From positions 186,001 through 250,000 of the forward strand of contig CAISYC010000061.1 in the NCBI GenBank assembly GCA_903889565.1: a stretch of 64,000 bases of DNA, read 5' to 3'. Position numbers and translations under genes: made by a program. Positions within the stretch are counted from its first letter, which is position 1; each line of letters begins with the position of its first letter. This document shows, in pieces, positions 55,947 to 64,000 of this stretch. Under the pieces are notes generated by a model. It worked only from the letters and a program-made list of their open reading frames with translations. It searched no databases and had not been told where the DNA came from. This DNA comes from an uncultured beta proteobacterium. Its GTDB lineage: Bacteria > Pseudomonadota > Gammaproteobacteria > Burkholderiales > SG8-41.

Positions 55947-55975
55947 AATATACAGCCATAGGGGGCGGACTTCAA
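55947..55975 (-). promoter_or_regulatory. gltB: Candidate gltB promoter with overlapping repeats
   Basis: Minus strand: -35 TTGAAG (55970-55975), a 17-base spacer, and -10 TATATT (55947-55952). Transcription would start near 55940, about 70 bases before the gltB start and upstream of the hairpin. The -35 lies at the edge of the palindrome TTCAAGGCCTTGAA (55971-55984), and the plus strand has CCTTGAAA at 55978-55985 and 55988-55995, a 10-base period, suggesting a regulator site over the promoter. Confidence 0.55.
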
Positions 55976-56051
55976 GGCCTTGAAATTCCTTGAAAATCAA
56001 TTGCCGGCACGGCCGGGCGACAGGAAACTGCTGCAATGCGGCAATTCTTGC

Positions 56052-57173
56052 CTAAATTTCGTCCACGGCGAATAGCCGCCGATGCTCGCGCATGGCATAG
56101 CGATCTGTCATGCCGGCGATGTAATCGGCGACCATGCGTGGCCGTTCTGCGTCCTTGCTGGTTTGATATTGCGGCGGCAAGAGTCTGGGGTCGGACAAAA
56201 ACGCATCAAAGAGTTCGCTGACGACCCGGCGCGCCTTGGCTGTCATGCGCGCTACCTGATAATGGCGGTAAAGGTGGTCGCGCAGAAAATGTTTGAGTTC
56301 AAGTTGCTGCTTTTCAAGTGCCACGCTGAACGCAACCAGTGGCGGTGCATCGCGCACATCGTCAACACTTTGCGGTGCGTGGTGCCGGATGTTGCGTGCC
56401 GTTTGCCGCGTTAAATCCACCACCAGCGTACTGATCATGCGTCGCACGGTTTCGTGCACAAGGCGACGCGCATCAAGTTTCGGGTAAGTCACCAACACTA
56501 GTTTTTTGTGACGTGCAAACAAACTCACTTCGGAAAGCTGCTCGATCGTCAGCAAACCCGAACGCAATCCGTCATCGACGTCGTGGTTGTTATACGCGAG
56601 TTCATCGGCAAGATTTGCAAGCTGGGCTTCCAGCGAGGGCCTGCGGCGGTTGATGAATCGCCGCCCGAGATCGCCGAGCAATCTGGCGTGCTTGAGCGAA
56701 CAATGTTTCAGTATGCCTTCGCGGGTTTCGAAGCACAGGTTTAGCCCATCGAACGCGGCGTAGCGCTGCTCCAGCAAATCGACGACACGCAATGATTGCA
56801 GATTGTGTTCGAATCCGCCGTGCGGCTTCATGCAAAGGTTTAGCGCATCCTGCCCGGCATGTCCGAACGGCGTATGTCCGAGGTCGTGTGCCAACGAAAT
56901 GGCTTCGACCAGGTCCTCGTTCAGGCGCAGGCTGCGCGCGACGGAGCGGGCAATTTGCGCGACTTCGAGACTGTGCGTCAATCGCGTGCGGAACAAGTCG
57001 CCTTCGTGATTGACGAATACCTGCGTCTTGTATTCGAGGCGGCGAAAGGCGGTTGAATGAATGATGCGATCGCGGTCACGTTGAAACTCGCTGCGGCCGA
57101 CCGGTGCCGCTTCGCGTATCCGCCGCCCGCGTGAATTTTGCGCGTTCACCGCATAAACCGCGGGTTCAATCAT
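56052..57173 (-). CDS. dgt: Deoxyguanosinetriphosphate triphosphohydrolase-like protein (HD family)
   Basis: dNTPase of the HD superfamily, 373 residues, the length of the Dgt-like (SAMHD1-related) class rather than the 505-residue E. coli Dgt. HD motif: His in [14 protein letters not shown], then [19 protein letters not shown] and [10 protein letters not shown]-terminal [27 protein letters not shown] is characteristic. The ATG at 57171-57173 overlaps the end of aroB by eight bases; an open frame further upstream lies inside aroB. It could lower dGTP or other dNTP levels; substrate specificity is not known from sequence. Confidence 0.93.
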   Translation of the reverse strand: MIEPAVYAVNAQNSRGRRIREAAPVGRSEFQRDRDRIIHSTAFRRLEYKTQVFVNHEGDLFRTRLTHSLEVAQIARSVARSLRLNEDLVEAISLAHDLGHTPFGHAGQDALNLCMKPHGGFEHNLQSLRVVDLLEQRYAAFDGLNLCFETREGILKHCSLKHARLLGDLGRRFINRRRPSLEAQLANLADELAYNNHDVDDGLRSGLLTIEQLSEVSLFARHKKLVLVTYPKLDARRLVHETVRRMISTLVVDLTRQTARNIRHHAPQSVDDVRDAPPLVAFSVALEKQQLELKHFLRDHLYRHYQVARMTAKARRVVSELFDAFLSDPRLLPPQYQTSKDAERPRMVADYIAGMTDRYAMREHRRLFAVDEI

Positions 57174-58257
57174 GGCTGACCGATGCCGCAAGGGCCTGCA
57201 ACAGAGCATCGCGACCGACATCGGCTGTCAGATAGGCTTCGCCAATGGCGCGCAGCAAAATGAAGCGCAGTTTTCCGCCCTCGACTTTTTTGTCATGCCC
57301 CATCAACTCAAGGTAGCGGTCCGCGCCCAAAGCCGGTAACGCAACCGGCAAATGCGCGCGCGCAAGGATCGATTCGACCCGTCCAACATTGTCGGCGCCC
57401 AGCAGCCCCAGAATTTGCGACAGCTTGGCCGCGGCAACCATGCCTGCGGCAACCGCTTCGCCATGCAGCCATTTTCCATAACCCATGCCGGACTCGATGG
57501 CGTGACCGAAGGTGTGACCGAGATTGAGCGTCGCACGTTCTCCCGTTTCCTCGCGTTCGTCGGCGGCGACCACCGCCGCCTTGTTTTCGCAGGAGCGCAG
57601 AATTGCGTAGGCCAGTGCGGCGGGATCGCGCGCATTCAGCGCTTCAATATTCGGTTCCAGCCAGTCAAAAAACGCGTGGTCACGAATGAGACCATACTTG
57701 ATAACCTCGGCGAGGCCGGCGTACAGTTCCCGGTCCGGCAGCGTGTTCAGTGTTTCGGTGTCGGCGATAACCGCCTGCGGCTGGTAAAAAGCGCCGATCA
57801 TGTTTTTTCCGCGCGGATGATTGATGGCGGTCTTGCCGCCGACCGACGAGTCCACCAGCGCGAGCAGCGTTGTCGGCACCTGGATAAACGGTACTCCGCG
57901 CAGATAGGTGGCGGCGGCAAATCCGGTGAGATCGCCGACCACGCCGCCACCGAGTGCGATCAGTGTGCTGCGGCGCTCGCAACGCGCTGCCAGCAACGCG
58001 TCGAATATTGAGTTCAGCGATTCCCAGTTTTTGTGTTCCTCGCCTGCCGGCAGGATGACCGGGGTAACCTGTACCCCGGCTTCGGCGAGCGTCGCGGTCA
58101 AACGCTGGAGATATAACGGGGCGACATTGCTGTCGGTGACAATGGCCGCTCGCGGTTGCGGCATGTGCCGTACAAACAATTCACCCTGCTTCAGCAGCTG
58201 AGTGCCGATATAGATCGGGTAGGCGCGTTCGCCGAGAGACACTTCCAGTGTTTGCAT
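57166..58257 (-). CDS. aroB: 3-dehydroquinate synthase
   Basis: Second enzyme of the shikimate pathway, turning DAHP into 3-dehydroquinate with NAD and a metal. 363 residues. [19 protein letters not shown] and [34 protein letters not shown] carry the NAD- and substrate-binding residues; the metal ligands lie in ELGHT-like [11 protein letters not shown] and H in [12 protein letters not shown]. Upstream is aroK, downstream dgt overlaps its end. Confidence 0.97.
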   Translation of the reverse strand: MQTLEVSLGERAYPIYIGTQLLKQGELFVRHMPQPRAAIVTDSNVAPLYLQRLTATLAEAGVQVTPVILPAGEEHKNWESLNSIFDALLAARCERRSTLIALGGGVVGDLTGFAAATYLRGVPFIQVPTTLLALVDSSVGGKTAINHPRGKNMIGAFYQPQAVIADTETLNTLPDRELYAGLAEVIKYGLIRDHAFFDWLEPNIEALNARDPAALAYAILRSCENKAAVVAADEREETGERATLNLGHTFGHAIESGMGYGKWLHGEAVAAGMVAAAKLSQILGLLGADNVGRVESILARAHLPVALPALGADRYLELMGHDKKVEGGKLRFILLRAIGEAYLTADVGRDALLQALAASVSHD

Positions 58258-58280
58258 AGCAGATTTTCAGTACGGTGGCG

Positions 58281-58859
58281 TTATGCGCTACCGGCTTCGC
58301 GGGGTCGCAGGCGTTCTTGCAACTGCTGCTCGAGCCGGTGCGCGAGACTGCGCACGCTTTGGCTGCCGGTGTCGACAATGATCGACGCGACTTCGCGATA
58401 CAGCGGGTCGCGCTCGGTGAAAAGCTGTTCCAGTTTGGCCTGCGGATCGGCGGTCTGCAGCAGCGGGCGATTGCGGTCGTTGCGCGTACGCTGCCACAGA
58501 TCGGACGGCGCGGCGCGCAGATAGACGACGGTGCCGTTTGCGGAAAGATTGCGCCGGTTTTCCGGGCTGATGACCGCGCCGCCGCCGGTCGCCAGTACAA
58601 TTTCCGGCAGGGTGGTCAGTTCGCGCAGCACCGCGGTTTCGCGCGCGCGAAATCCCTGTTCTCCCTCGATGTCGAATATGACCGGTATCTTGACGCCGGT
58701 GCGCCGCTCGATTTCATGATCGCAATCGTAAAAGGTCTTGCCGAGGCGCTTGGCCAGAAAGCGTCCTACGGACGTCTTTCCAGCGCCCATCAATCCGACG
58801 AGATAAATATTGCCGGGCAAAGGCGTCTCTGCCCGGTGGGCGGCTGGGCTCGGGAACAT
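58281..58859 (-). CDS. aroK: Shikimate kinase
   Basis: Phosphorylates shikimate with ATP. 192 residues. P-loop GLMGAGKTS (22-30), D-x-D-type [12 protein letters not shown], and [14 protein letters not shown]. An unconserved N-terminal extension of about 15 residues precedes [12 protein letters not shown], so translation might start later, perhaps at a TTG near residue 14. A TAGAAT element only 7-12 bases before the chosen start would suit a start further downstream. aroB follows. Confidence 0.95.
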   Translation of the reverse strand: MFPSPAAHRAETPLPGNIYLVGLMGAGKTSVGRFLAKRLGKTFYDCDHEIERRTGVKIPVIFDIEGEQGFRARETAVLRELTTLPEIVLATGGGAVISPENRRNLSANGTVVYLRAAPSDLWQRTRNDRNRPLLQTADPQAKLEQLFTERDPLYREVASIIVDTGSQSVRSLAHRLEQQLQERLRPREAGSA

Positions 58860-58910
58860 CCCATTATTCTAGCCTGAAACCGGCGTTGCTCCGGGTTTCG
58901 GCAACCATGA

Positions 58911-58931
58911 CCGCCGGGGCCAGCCCGGCGG
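58911..58931 (-). terminator. GC-rich hairpin after pilQ
   Basis: CCGCCGGG-gccag-CCCGGCGG, an eight-base-pair stem, lies 18 bases after the pilQ stop. No T-run follows on the minus strand (GGTCATGG), so it may slow polymerase or act in Rho-dependent termination. Transcription may well continue into aroK. Confidence 0.4.
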
Positions 58932-58948
58932 CGTTGGTCTTCTTGCGT

Positions 58949-61108
58949 TTAACGCAGACTGACGTTGTTCTTGACGATGCGTGGGCTGATGAAGATCAGC
59001 AACTCGCTCTTGTTATCGACCTTTGCGTTGTTCCGGAACATGAAGCCGATGTAAGGAATGTCGCCCAGCACCGGGATCTTGGTGGTCGAATCCGATTCGG
59101 TCTGGGTATAAATACCACCGATCACCACGGTGCCGCCGTTTTGCACCAGCACGGACGTTGTGATCTGCTTAGTATCGATTGCCGGCGGTGTGGTGGCCAA
59201 CGCGCTGATGCTGTCCTTGTGGATGTTCAAATCCATGATGATATTGTCGTCGGGGGTGATCTGCGGCTTGACCTTGAGGCTCAGCGTTGCCGATTTGAAC
59301 GAGACGCTGGTGGCGCCGCTGGAGGTTGCCTGTTGGTAGGGAATCTGCGTGCCCTGTTCGATCGTCGCTTCGATCTGGTCGGCGGTAATCACACGCGGGC
59401 TGGAGATGATCTTGCCCTTGCCGTCCGCCTGCAGTGCCGACACTTCCATGTTGATAAAGCGGGTCAAATTATTGTTAAAAAGTATCATCGAAAATACGCC
59501 AGCCGGGGCGCCACCCAAGCCGGCAGCCGGCAGGTTGACGCCAAGGGTCTGGCTCAGGGTTGGTACCGGCGACCCGAATTGGCCCGTGTTGTAAGTAGTT
59601 TGTTCAAGAGAGGCGCCAACCGTCCCACTGTTTGAGCTGTTTAGTATGCTGCCCCCGGTAGCACCGTTTCCGACCGCGTTGAATCCGAGCCGGGCGCCGA
59701 GATTGCGGCTGAACGTGTCGGACGCTTCGACGATGCGCGCCTCGATCAACACTTGGCGGACCGGGATATCGATTTTTTTGATCAAGGCACGGACCTGCTC
59801 GAGACGGCTTGGCGTGTCCTGCACGAACAGCGTATTGGTGCGCGCATCGACCACCGCGCTGCCGCGCTTGGACAGGATCGGCTGTGTCTTGTCGCCGAGC
59901 AGCTTCTGAACCGCGTCCGCCTTCTGGTAGTTGATCTGGAACGATTCGGTACGCACCGGCTCAAGATCGGAGATCTGTGCCTGGGCTTCCAGTGCGAGTT
60001 TTTCCTTGGTTGCCAATTCGTCGCGCGGTGCAATCCAGACGACATTGCCGTTCTTGCGCATGTCGAGACCTTTGGTTTGCAGAATGATGTCGAGCGCCTG
60101 GTCCCATGGCACGTCTTTCAGTCGCAGCGTCAGATTGCCGCCGACGGTGTCACTGGTGATGAAATTGAAGCCGGTGAAATCGGCAATCACCTGCAGCACC
60201 GCCCGAACCTCGACGTTCTGGAAGTTGAGTGACAGTTTCTCGCCGGTGTAGCCGATCCGCGAGCCCTGGATCAGCTTGGTCGGATCCTCGACGATCGGTT
60301 TGATTTCGACGATGAAGCGGTTATCGGTCTGGTAAGCCGAATGTTCCCACAGGCCCTTGGGCTCGATCGTGATGCGCGAATTGCCGCCCTGGACAAACGT
60401 GTCGATGGTTTGCACCGGCGTGGCGAAATCCAGCACGTCGAGCCGGCGTTCGAGGTTTTTCGGCAGGGTCGTGTTCTGAAATTCGATGACCAGATTCTTG
60501 CCCTGCTGCTGTAAATCGATACCGACCGCATTGTCGGAAAGGTCGACGATGATGCGGCCCTCGCCATTGGGCCCGCGCCGGAAGGTGACATCGCGCAGCG
60601 AGTGCTTGTTATCAACGGACTTGGCTTCGGCAAAATGCGAGGTGACCGCCGTCGCGCCCGCGGGTGTGGCGGCTGCGACGCCGGCTGCGCCCTGCAGTGT
60701 GATGACGACCACCTTGCCATCGACCCTGGTTTCGTAGCCAAGCGACTTGTTAAGATTCAAAACCACCCGCGTGCGGTCACCGGCCTGCACAATTTTCATA
60801 TTGCGCAAATCGCCGTCGCCGACCTCCTGGCTGTTTTTGCCCAGACCGTTGGCGGTGCCCGGAAAGTCGAATGCGATAAGCGGCGGATTGTTGATGGTAA
60901 ATCCCTTTGGCGGATTGCTCATTGGTTCCTTGAGCGTGACCCGGATCACGATGTTTCCGCCCTGCTGGCCAGCGACATCAATTGCGTCGATGCTGTTCAA
61001 TGGGTCGGGCGCCGTTGTTTGCGCGGAGGTAAATCCCGCCGCAGCGCAGATTGCGAATGCCAGCGCAATCCTCGTCGCCAACCGGGAAATGGAGTGAAAT
61101 GCATTCAT
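58949..61108 (-). CDS. pilQ: Type IV pilus secretin PilQ
   Basis: Outer-membrane secretin through which the pilus passes. 719 residues from the ATG at 61106-61108, which has GGAGG seven bases upstream. Signal peptide (about 1-29), two AMIN-type peptidoglycan-binding regions (about 35-260), an STN/secretin N-domain starting ISLNFQNVEVRAVLQVIADFTG-like, then the secretin beta domain with PQITPDDNIIMDLNIHKDS, VLVQNGGTVVIGGIYTQ and VPVLGDIPYIGFMFR. A Gly/Ser/Asn-rich loop (NGATGGSILNSSNSG) precedes the transmembrane strands. Last of pilMNOPQ. Confidence 0.96.
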   Translation of the reverse strand: MNAFHSISRLATRIALAFAICAAAGFTSAQTTAPDPLNSIDAIDVAGQQGGNIVIRVTLKEPMSNPPKGFTINNPPLIAFDFPGTANGLGKNSQEVGDGDLRNMKIVQAGDRTRVVLNLNKSLGYETRVDGKVVVITLQGAAGVAAATPAGATAVTSHFAEAKSVDNKHSLRDVTFRRGPNGEGRIIVDLSDNAVGIDLQQQGKNLVIEFQNTTLPKNLERRLDVLDFATPVQTIDTFVQGGNSRITIEPKGLWEHSAYQTDNRFIVEIKPIVEDPTKLIQGSRIGYTGEKLSLNFQNVEVRAVLQVIADFTGFNFITSDTVGGNLTLRLKDVPWDQALDIILQTKGLDMRKNGNVVWIAPRDELATKEKLALEAQAQISDLEPVRTESFQINYQKADAVQKLLGDKTQPILSKRGSAVVDARTNTLFVQDTPSRLEQVRALIKKIDIPVRQVLIEARIVEASDTFSRNLGARLGFNAVGNGATGGSILNSSNSGTVGASLEQTTYNTGQFGSPVPTLSQTLGVNLPAAGLGGAPAGVFSMILFNNNLTRFINMEVSALQADGKGKIISSPRVITADQIEATIEQGTQIPYQQATSSGATSVSFKSATLSLKVKPQITPDDNIIMDLNIHKDSISALATTPPAIDTKQITTSVLVQNGGTVVIGGIYTQTESDSTTKIPVLGDIPYIGFMFRNNAKVDNKSELLIFISPRIVKNNVSLR

Positions 61109-61182
61109 GGTGTTGCCTCCTGTTCTAGCTGCGTGCTGCACGGTTAGATGCGGCATGCCCTGCCCAACGGAATTCTCGTCAA

Positions 61183-61695
61183 CTACTCAACCAGCGTCAT
61201 GGTGCTGATACGTTCTGTCCAATCGCCGCCACTGTCCTGCACGATCTCTTTGAGCTTGATCGTCGATTCGTTGATGTCGGTAATCAGGCCGAAATTTTGG
61301 CCCAGATAATTACCGACCTTCACCCTGAATAAATTGTTGTCCGGACTCTTGACCAGCGCGAAATTGGTTTTGCCCTGCTGCAGGGTGCCAACCATGCGGA
61401 GGTTTTCGATCGGATAAGCCTCCAGCGGTTCCTTGCGCCGTGTGAGATCTGGCTGGATGCCACCGCCGGCCGCGGTTTTCGGCGGCTCGATCTTGCGCGG
61501 TTTGAACGGATCGACCAGATCGTAAGCGTCGTAGTTGAACGGTTCGTAAGGTTTGACGTCGGGTAGCGGCGGAATTCGGCCGCGCGGGAGATTGTCGGAT
61601 TCCTTGACGAATTGCCGCAGGTCGGAATATTGCTCGCCGCCGCATGACGCGAGCGCGAGAGTGGCGACGACGAGAATGATTGCTTGGCTTCTCAT
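61183..61695 (-). CDS. pilP: Type IV pilus pilotin-like lipoprotein PilP
   Basis: Inner-membrane lipoprotein that joins PilNO to PilQ. 170 residues with lipobox LASC (Cys18). Pro-rich linker (PRGRIPPLPDVKPYEPF) and the beta domain with ENLRMVGTL, FALVKSPDNNLFRVKVGNYLG and GLITDINESTIKLKEIVQD. Overlaps pilO by four bases; 74 bases separate it from pilQ. Confidence 0.95.
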   Translation of the reverse strand: MRSQAIILVVATLALASCGGEQYSDLRQFVKESDNLPRGRIPPLPDVKPYEPFNYDAYDLVDPFKPRKIEPPKTAAGGGIQPDLTRRKEPLEAYPIENLRMVGTLQQGKTNFALVKSPDNNLFRVKVGNYLGQNFGLITDINESTIKLKEIVQDSGGDWTERISTMTLVE

Positions 61696-62327
61696 TTTTT
61701 CGCGGCCTTGCTGTCTTTTGCCGACTTGCGCTGCTTGGCTATTTCGTCGTCGTCGAGATAACGATAGGTCTTGGCGACCGCGTCCATTGCCAGTGCGCCG
61801 CCCGGTGCCTGTGCCAGGCTGATGTCGTTGAGCAGGACGATGCGCGACAATTTGGATATGTCGCTGGCGAACGCACCCATGTCGTGATAATTGCCGGTGA
61901 CCCGAATGGTGATGGGCAGCTCGGCGTAGAACTCGGAGATGGTTTCGGTTCCTGCCGGTTTGAACAATTCGAATTGCAGGCCGCGACCAAGCCCGGCCTG
62001 ATTGATGTCGGTCAGCAACGCTTCCATTTCCGATTTGCTCGGCAGCTGCTTGAGCAGCGTGCCGAACGATTTCTCGATGTCATCGAGCTGTTTACGATAC
62101 GCATCGAGATCGATCGCCTGCTTTTTCTTGTCGAGAAACGTGTCGCGCAGGGTAAGTTCCTTGCGCTTGGCCGCGTCGATCGCATCGACCTGATCCTGCC
62201 AATCGAAAAAATAGCTCGCGGCAATACACCCCAGAAATACGACCAGCAGTACGCCGAGCTTGGGCAACGCCGGCCAGCTGCCGATTTCCTTCGGATCGAG
62301 ACGCCGCAAATCATCCAGTGTCATCAT
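61692..62327 (-). CDS. pilO: Type IV pilus assembly protein PilO
   Basis: Bitopic inner-membrane protein of the alignment complex. 211 residues: cytoplasmic start MTLDDLRRLDPKEIGSWP, one transmembrane segment (about 25-43), a coiled coil, and a ferredoxin-like periplasmic domain with LPSKSEMEALLTDINQAGLGRGLQFELFKP. Five bases after pilN; overlaps pilP. The first two codons are both ATG. Confidence 0.95.
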   Translation of the reverse strand: MMTLDDLRRLDPKEIGSWPALPKLGVLLVVFLGCIAASYFFDWQDQVDAIDAAKRKELTLRDTFLDKKKQAIDLDAYRKQLDDIEKSFGTLLKQLPSKSEMEALLTDINQAGLGRGLQFELFKPAGTETISEFYAELPITIRVTGNYHDMGAFASDISKLSRIVLLNDISLAQAPGGALAMDAVAKTYRYLDDDEIAKQRKSAKDSKAAKK

Positions 62328-62332
62328 GATCG

Positions 62333-63073
62333 TTACCTGCGCAGTCCGGTTGTTGCGGTGGCGCTGATGCTGGTCATTGGCGCAATTTCAGGCGCCGCTG
62401 CGCCACGCAACGACGCGGAAGCCGCGCTTGTCGCGGCCGGCTTTGCCTGTGCAACGACCTGCACTGCAGGAATCGGCTCAGGCGCCATGGCGACCGGCTT
62501 GGCGCCCGGCTTGGCAGGTGCCTGTTCTTCTTTGCTGCGCGTGAGCAGCACGGTCAGGCTGAACTCGCTGATCCGTGTGGTTTTGTCGGCAAACGCCTTG
62601 ATTTCGATCAGCACCGGCTTTTCGAGATACGGCGAAGATTCAAGGTTGCGCATGAACGTGGAGACTCGCGCATTCGATTGCGCGTAGCCGCCGATGGTCA
62701 CTTTGTTGCCCTTCTGCTGGACGTTTTTCAAATAGACGCCATCGGGCAGTTGCCGGACCAGCTGATCCAGCAGATACACGGTTTCGGCGCGATTTGCCTG
62801 CAGTGATTCAACGACTTTCTTGCGCTGGAGCAGGGCCGCCGTTTGCTCCTTGAGCTTCTTGATTTCGTCGATCTGCTTGTCGAGTGTCGCGATTTCGGAG
62901 TCAAGATAATTGTTGCGACCGTTTTGTTCCTCGAGTTGCCCGCCGAGATAGGAGTGCACGGCAAACCATGCAGCGGCACCGAGGCCAAGCACGGCAGCGG
63001 TCATGATGATGAATTCTTTTTGCTGCCGTTTGCGCTTGATCTCGCGATGCGGCAGCAGGTTGATGCGGATCAT
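62333..63073 (-). CDS. pilN: Type IV pilus assembly protein PilN
   Basis: Partner of PilO; its N-terminus MIRINLLPHREIKRKRQQ binds PilM, and this motif is diagnostic. 246 residues, one transmembrane segment (about 22-43), a coiled coil (about 50-90) and a periplasmic domain (PDGVYLKNVQQKGNKVTIGGYAQS). An Ala/Pro-rich tail of about 60 residues (APAKPGAKPVAMAPEP...) extends beyond the folded domain. Overlaps pilM by four bases. Confidence 0.95.
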   Translation of the reverse strand: MIRINLLPHREIKRKRQQKEFIIMTAAVLGLGAAAWFAVHSYLGGQLEEQNGRNNYLDSEIATLDKQIDEIKKLKEQTAALLQRKKVVESLQANRAETVYLLDQLVRQLPDGVYLKNVQQKGNKVTIGGYAQSNARVSTFMRNLESSPYLEKPVLIEIKAFADKTTRISEFSLTVLLTRSKEEQAPAKPGAKPVAMAPEPIPAVQVVAQAKPAATSAASASLRGAAAPEIAPMTSISATATTGLRR

Positions 63074-64000
63074 GCGTCAAACCTCCGCATCGCAAGACCG
63101 CAGGACACCATTAGAGACGGCGCGTCCGTCGTCAGGTGTTTCGGCCGTATTTTCGACGACAGGGCCATGTTTGCGAACGGGTTCGCAATCATCGTCGCAA
63201 CCGATGCGCGCCGCGCCACCACTTCGTCGATACCGGGAATTGCGGCACAGCCGCCCGCCATCACGATGTGATTGACCTGGTTGAATTGGGTCGAGGTGAA
63301 GAAAAACTGCAGCGCCCGCGCGACTTCCAGGCCGAGCGTATCGAGAAAAGGCAACAGGACTTCGGATTCGTAGTTGTCAGGCAGGCCGCCGGCGCGCTTG
63401 GCTGCTTCCGCTTCTTCCGGTGTCATGCCGAATACGCGTTGGATTTCCTGCGTCAGCTGATTGCCGCCAAACGGTTGTTCGCGCATATATACCGATTGGC
63501 CATTGCGCAGCACGTTCATGTTCATCACGGCGGTGCCGACGTCGACGATGGCGATATTCAGATCCTTGCCGTTGTCGGGCAGTTGATGCTCGATCAATTC
63601 GAACGCGGTTTGCGTCGCGAAAGATTCGACATCCATTACCAGTGCCTTCAGGCCGGCGGCTTCGGCCGCTGCGATCCGGTCTTCGATTTTGTCCTTGCGC
63701 GAGGCCGCAATCAAAACCTCGACATCCTCAGGGCTGTTCGGCGCCGGACCGAGCACCTGGAAATCAAGATTGACCTCGTCCAGCGCGAAAGGGATGTATT
63801 GGTTGGCCTCGGACTCGACCTGAATCTCCAGTTCGTTTTCCTGTTGCCCGGCCGGCACCGTGATTTTCTTGGTGATTACTGCGGCGGTTGGCAGGGCAAG
63901 CGCCAGATTCTTGATGTTCGTGCCCATGCGTTTCCAGCCCCGCTTGAGGCTGTCGCTGACCGCGTCGAGATTATTGATGTTGCCATCGACCACCGCGTCC
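63070..64000 (-). CDS. pilM: Type IV pilus assembly protein PilM (N-terminus cut by window edge)
   Basis: Actin-like ATPase-fold cytoplasmic protein that anchors PilN. The visible 310 residues lack the first 40 or so: the usual GLDIS-type start is beyond the right edge, and the frame is open to position 64000 (a GTG at 63991-63993 is internal). Conserved segments include NLALALPTAAVITK, DVESFATQTAFELIE, AIVDVGTAVMNMNVLRNG and IVMAGGCAAIPGIDEVVARR, ending GLAMRRFDA. First visible gene of pilMNOPQ. Confidence 0.94.
   Translation of the reverse strand, partial: DAVVDGNINNLDAVSDSLKRGWKRMGTNIKNLALALPTAAVITKKITVPAGQQENELEIQVESEANQYIPFALDEVNLDFQVLGPAPNSPEDVEVLIAASRKDKIEDRIAAAEAAGLKALVMDVESFATQTAFELIEHQLPDNGKDLNIAIVDVGTAVMNMNVLRNGQSVYMREQPFGGNQLTQEIQRVFGMTPEEAEAAKRAGGLPDNYESEVLLPFLDTLGLEVARALQFFFTSTQFNQVNHIVMAGGCAAIPGIDEVVARRASVATMIANPFANMALSSKIRPKHLTTDAPSLMVSCGLAMRRFDA

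Overview
The window is a stretch of bacterial chromosome holding 50 protein genes, nearly all housekeeping. It appears to contain the replication-origin neighbourhood. Gene content and order point to a betaproteobacterium (Burkholderiales/Nitrosomonadales/Rhodocyclales level). The diagnostic runs are def-fmt-rsmB divergent from lysM-dprA-topB; gyrB-dnaN-dnaA beside rpmH-rnpA-yidC-mnmE; mnmG-rsmG-parA-parB followed by atpIBEFHAGDC; and pilMNOPQ-aroK-aroB-dgt-gltB-gltD-hemE-priA. I cannot fix the genus from sequence alone. I see no rRNA, tRNA, CRISPR array, insertion sequence or prophage.

Layout. 1-6.9 kb: rsmB (cut by the left edge), fmt and def on the minus strand; a LysM protein, dprA and topB on the plus strand. 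7-16 kb: a minus-strand tripartite efflux operon of MdtABC/MuxABC type (adaptor, two RND pumps, outer-membrane factor), with palindromes upstream of the adaptor gene. 16.4-21.5 kb: gyrB, dnaN, dnaA on the minus strand. The dnaN-dnaA gap carries DnaA-box-like sequences and a TAG/TAA trinucleotide run resembling the DnaA-trio of bacterial origins. 21.6-29.6 kb: rpmH, rnpA, yidC, mnmE, a perfect parS site, mnmG, rsmG, parA, parB on the plus strand. 29.7-36.7 kb: the complete nine-gene F-type ATP synthase operon ending in a strong intrinsic terminator. 36.7-41.5 kb: glpD, glmU, glmS. From 41.5 kb to the right edge every gene is on the minus strand: an SDR enzyme, two DsbA paralogues, a SPOR protein, argS, priA, hemE, gltD, gltB, dgt, aroB, aroK and pilQPONM, with pilM cut by the right edge.

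How it fits together. The centre is an origin module: initiator (DnaA), sliding clamp (DnaN), gyrase, a segregation system (ParA, ParB, parS) and the ATP synthase. The right arm combines type IV pilus assembly, the shikimate branch, glutamate synthesis, haem synthesis and replication restart.

I did not find a plainly novel multi-gene system. The points most worth a second look are in non-coding DNA: the trio-like origin; an AT-rich 336-bp priA-hemE gap with two DnaA-box matches 27 kb from dnaA; a terminator-like hairpin directly in front of the gltB start; and operator-like palindromes upstream of mdtA and topB. In coding DNA the points are a low-complexity insertion of about 70 residues in the MdtC-like pump, a repeat-bearing insertion in the LysM protein, two adjacent DsbA paralogues with different active-site dipeptides, and the absence of yidD and smg from their usual slots.
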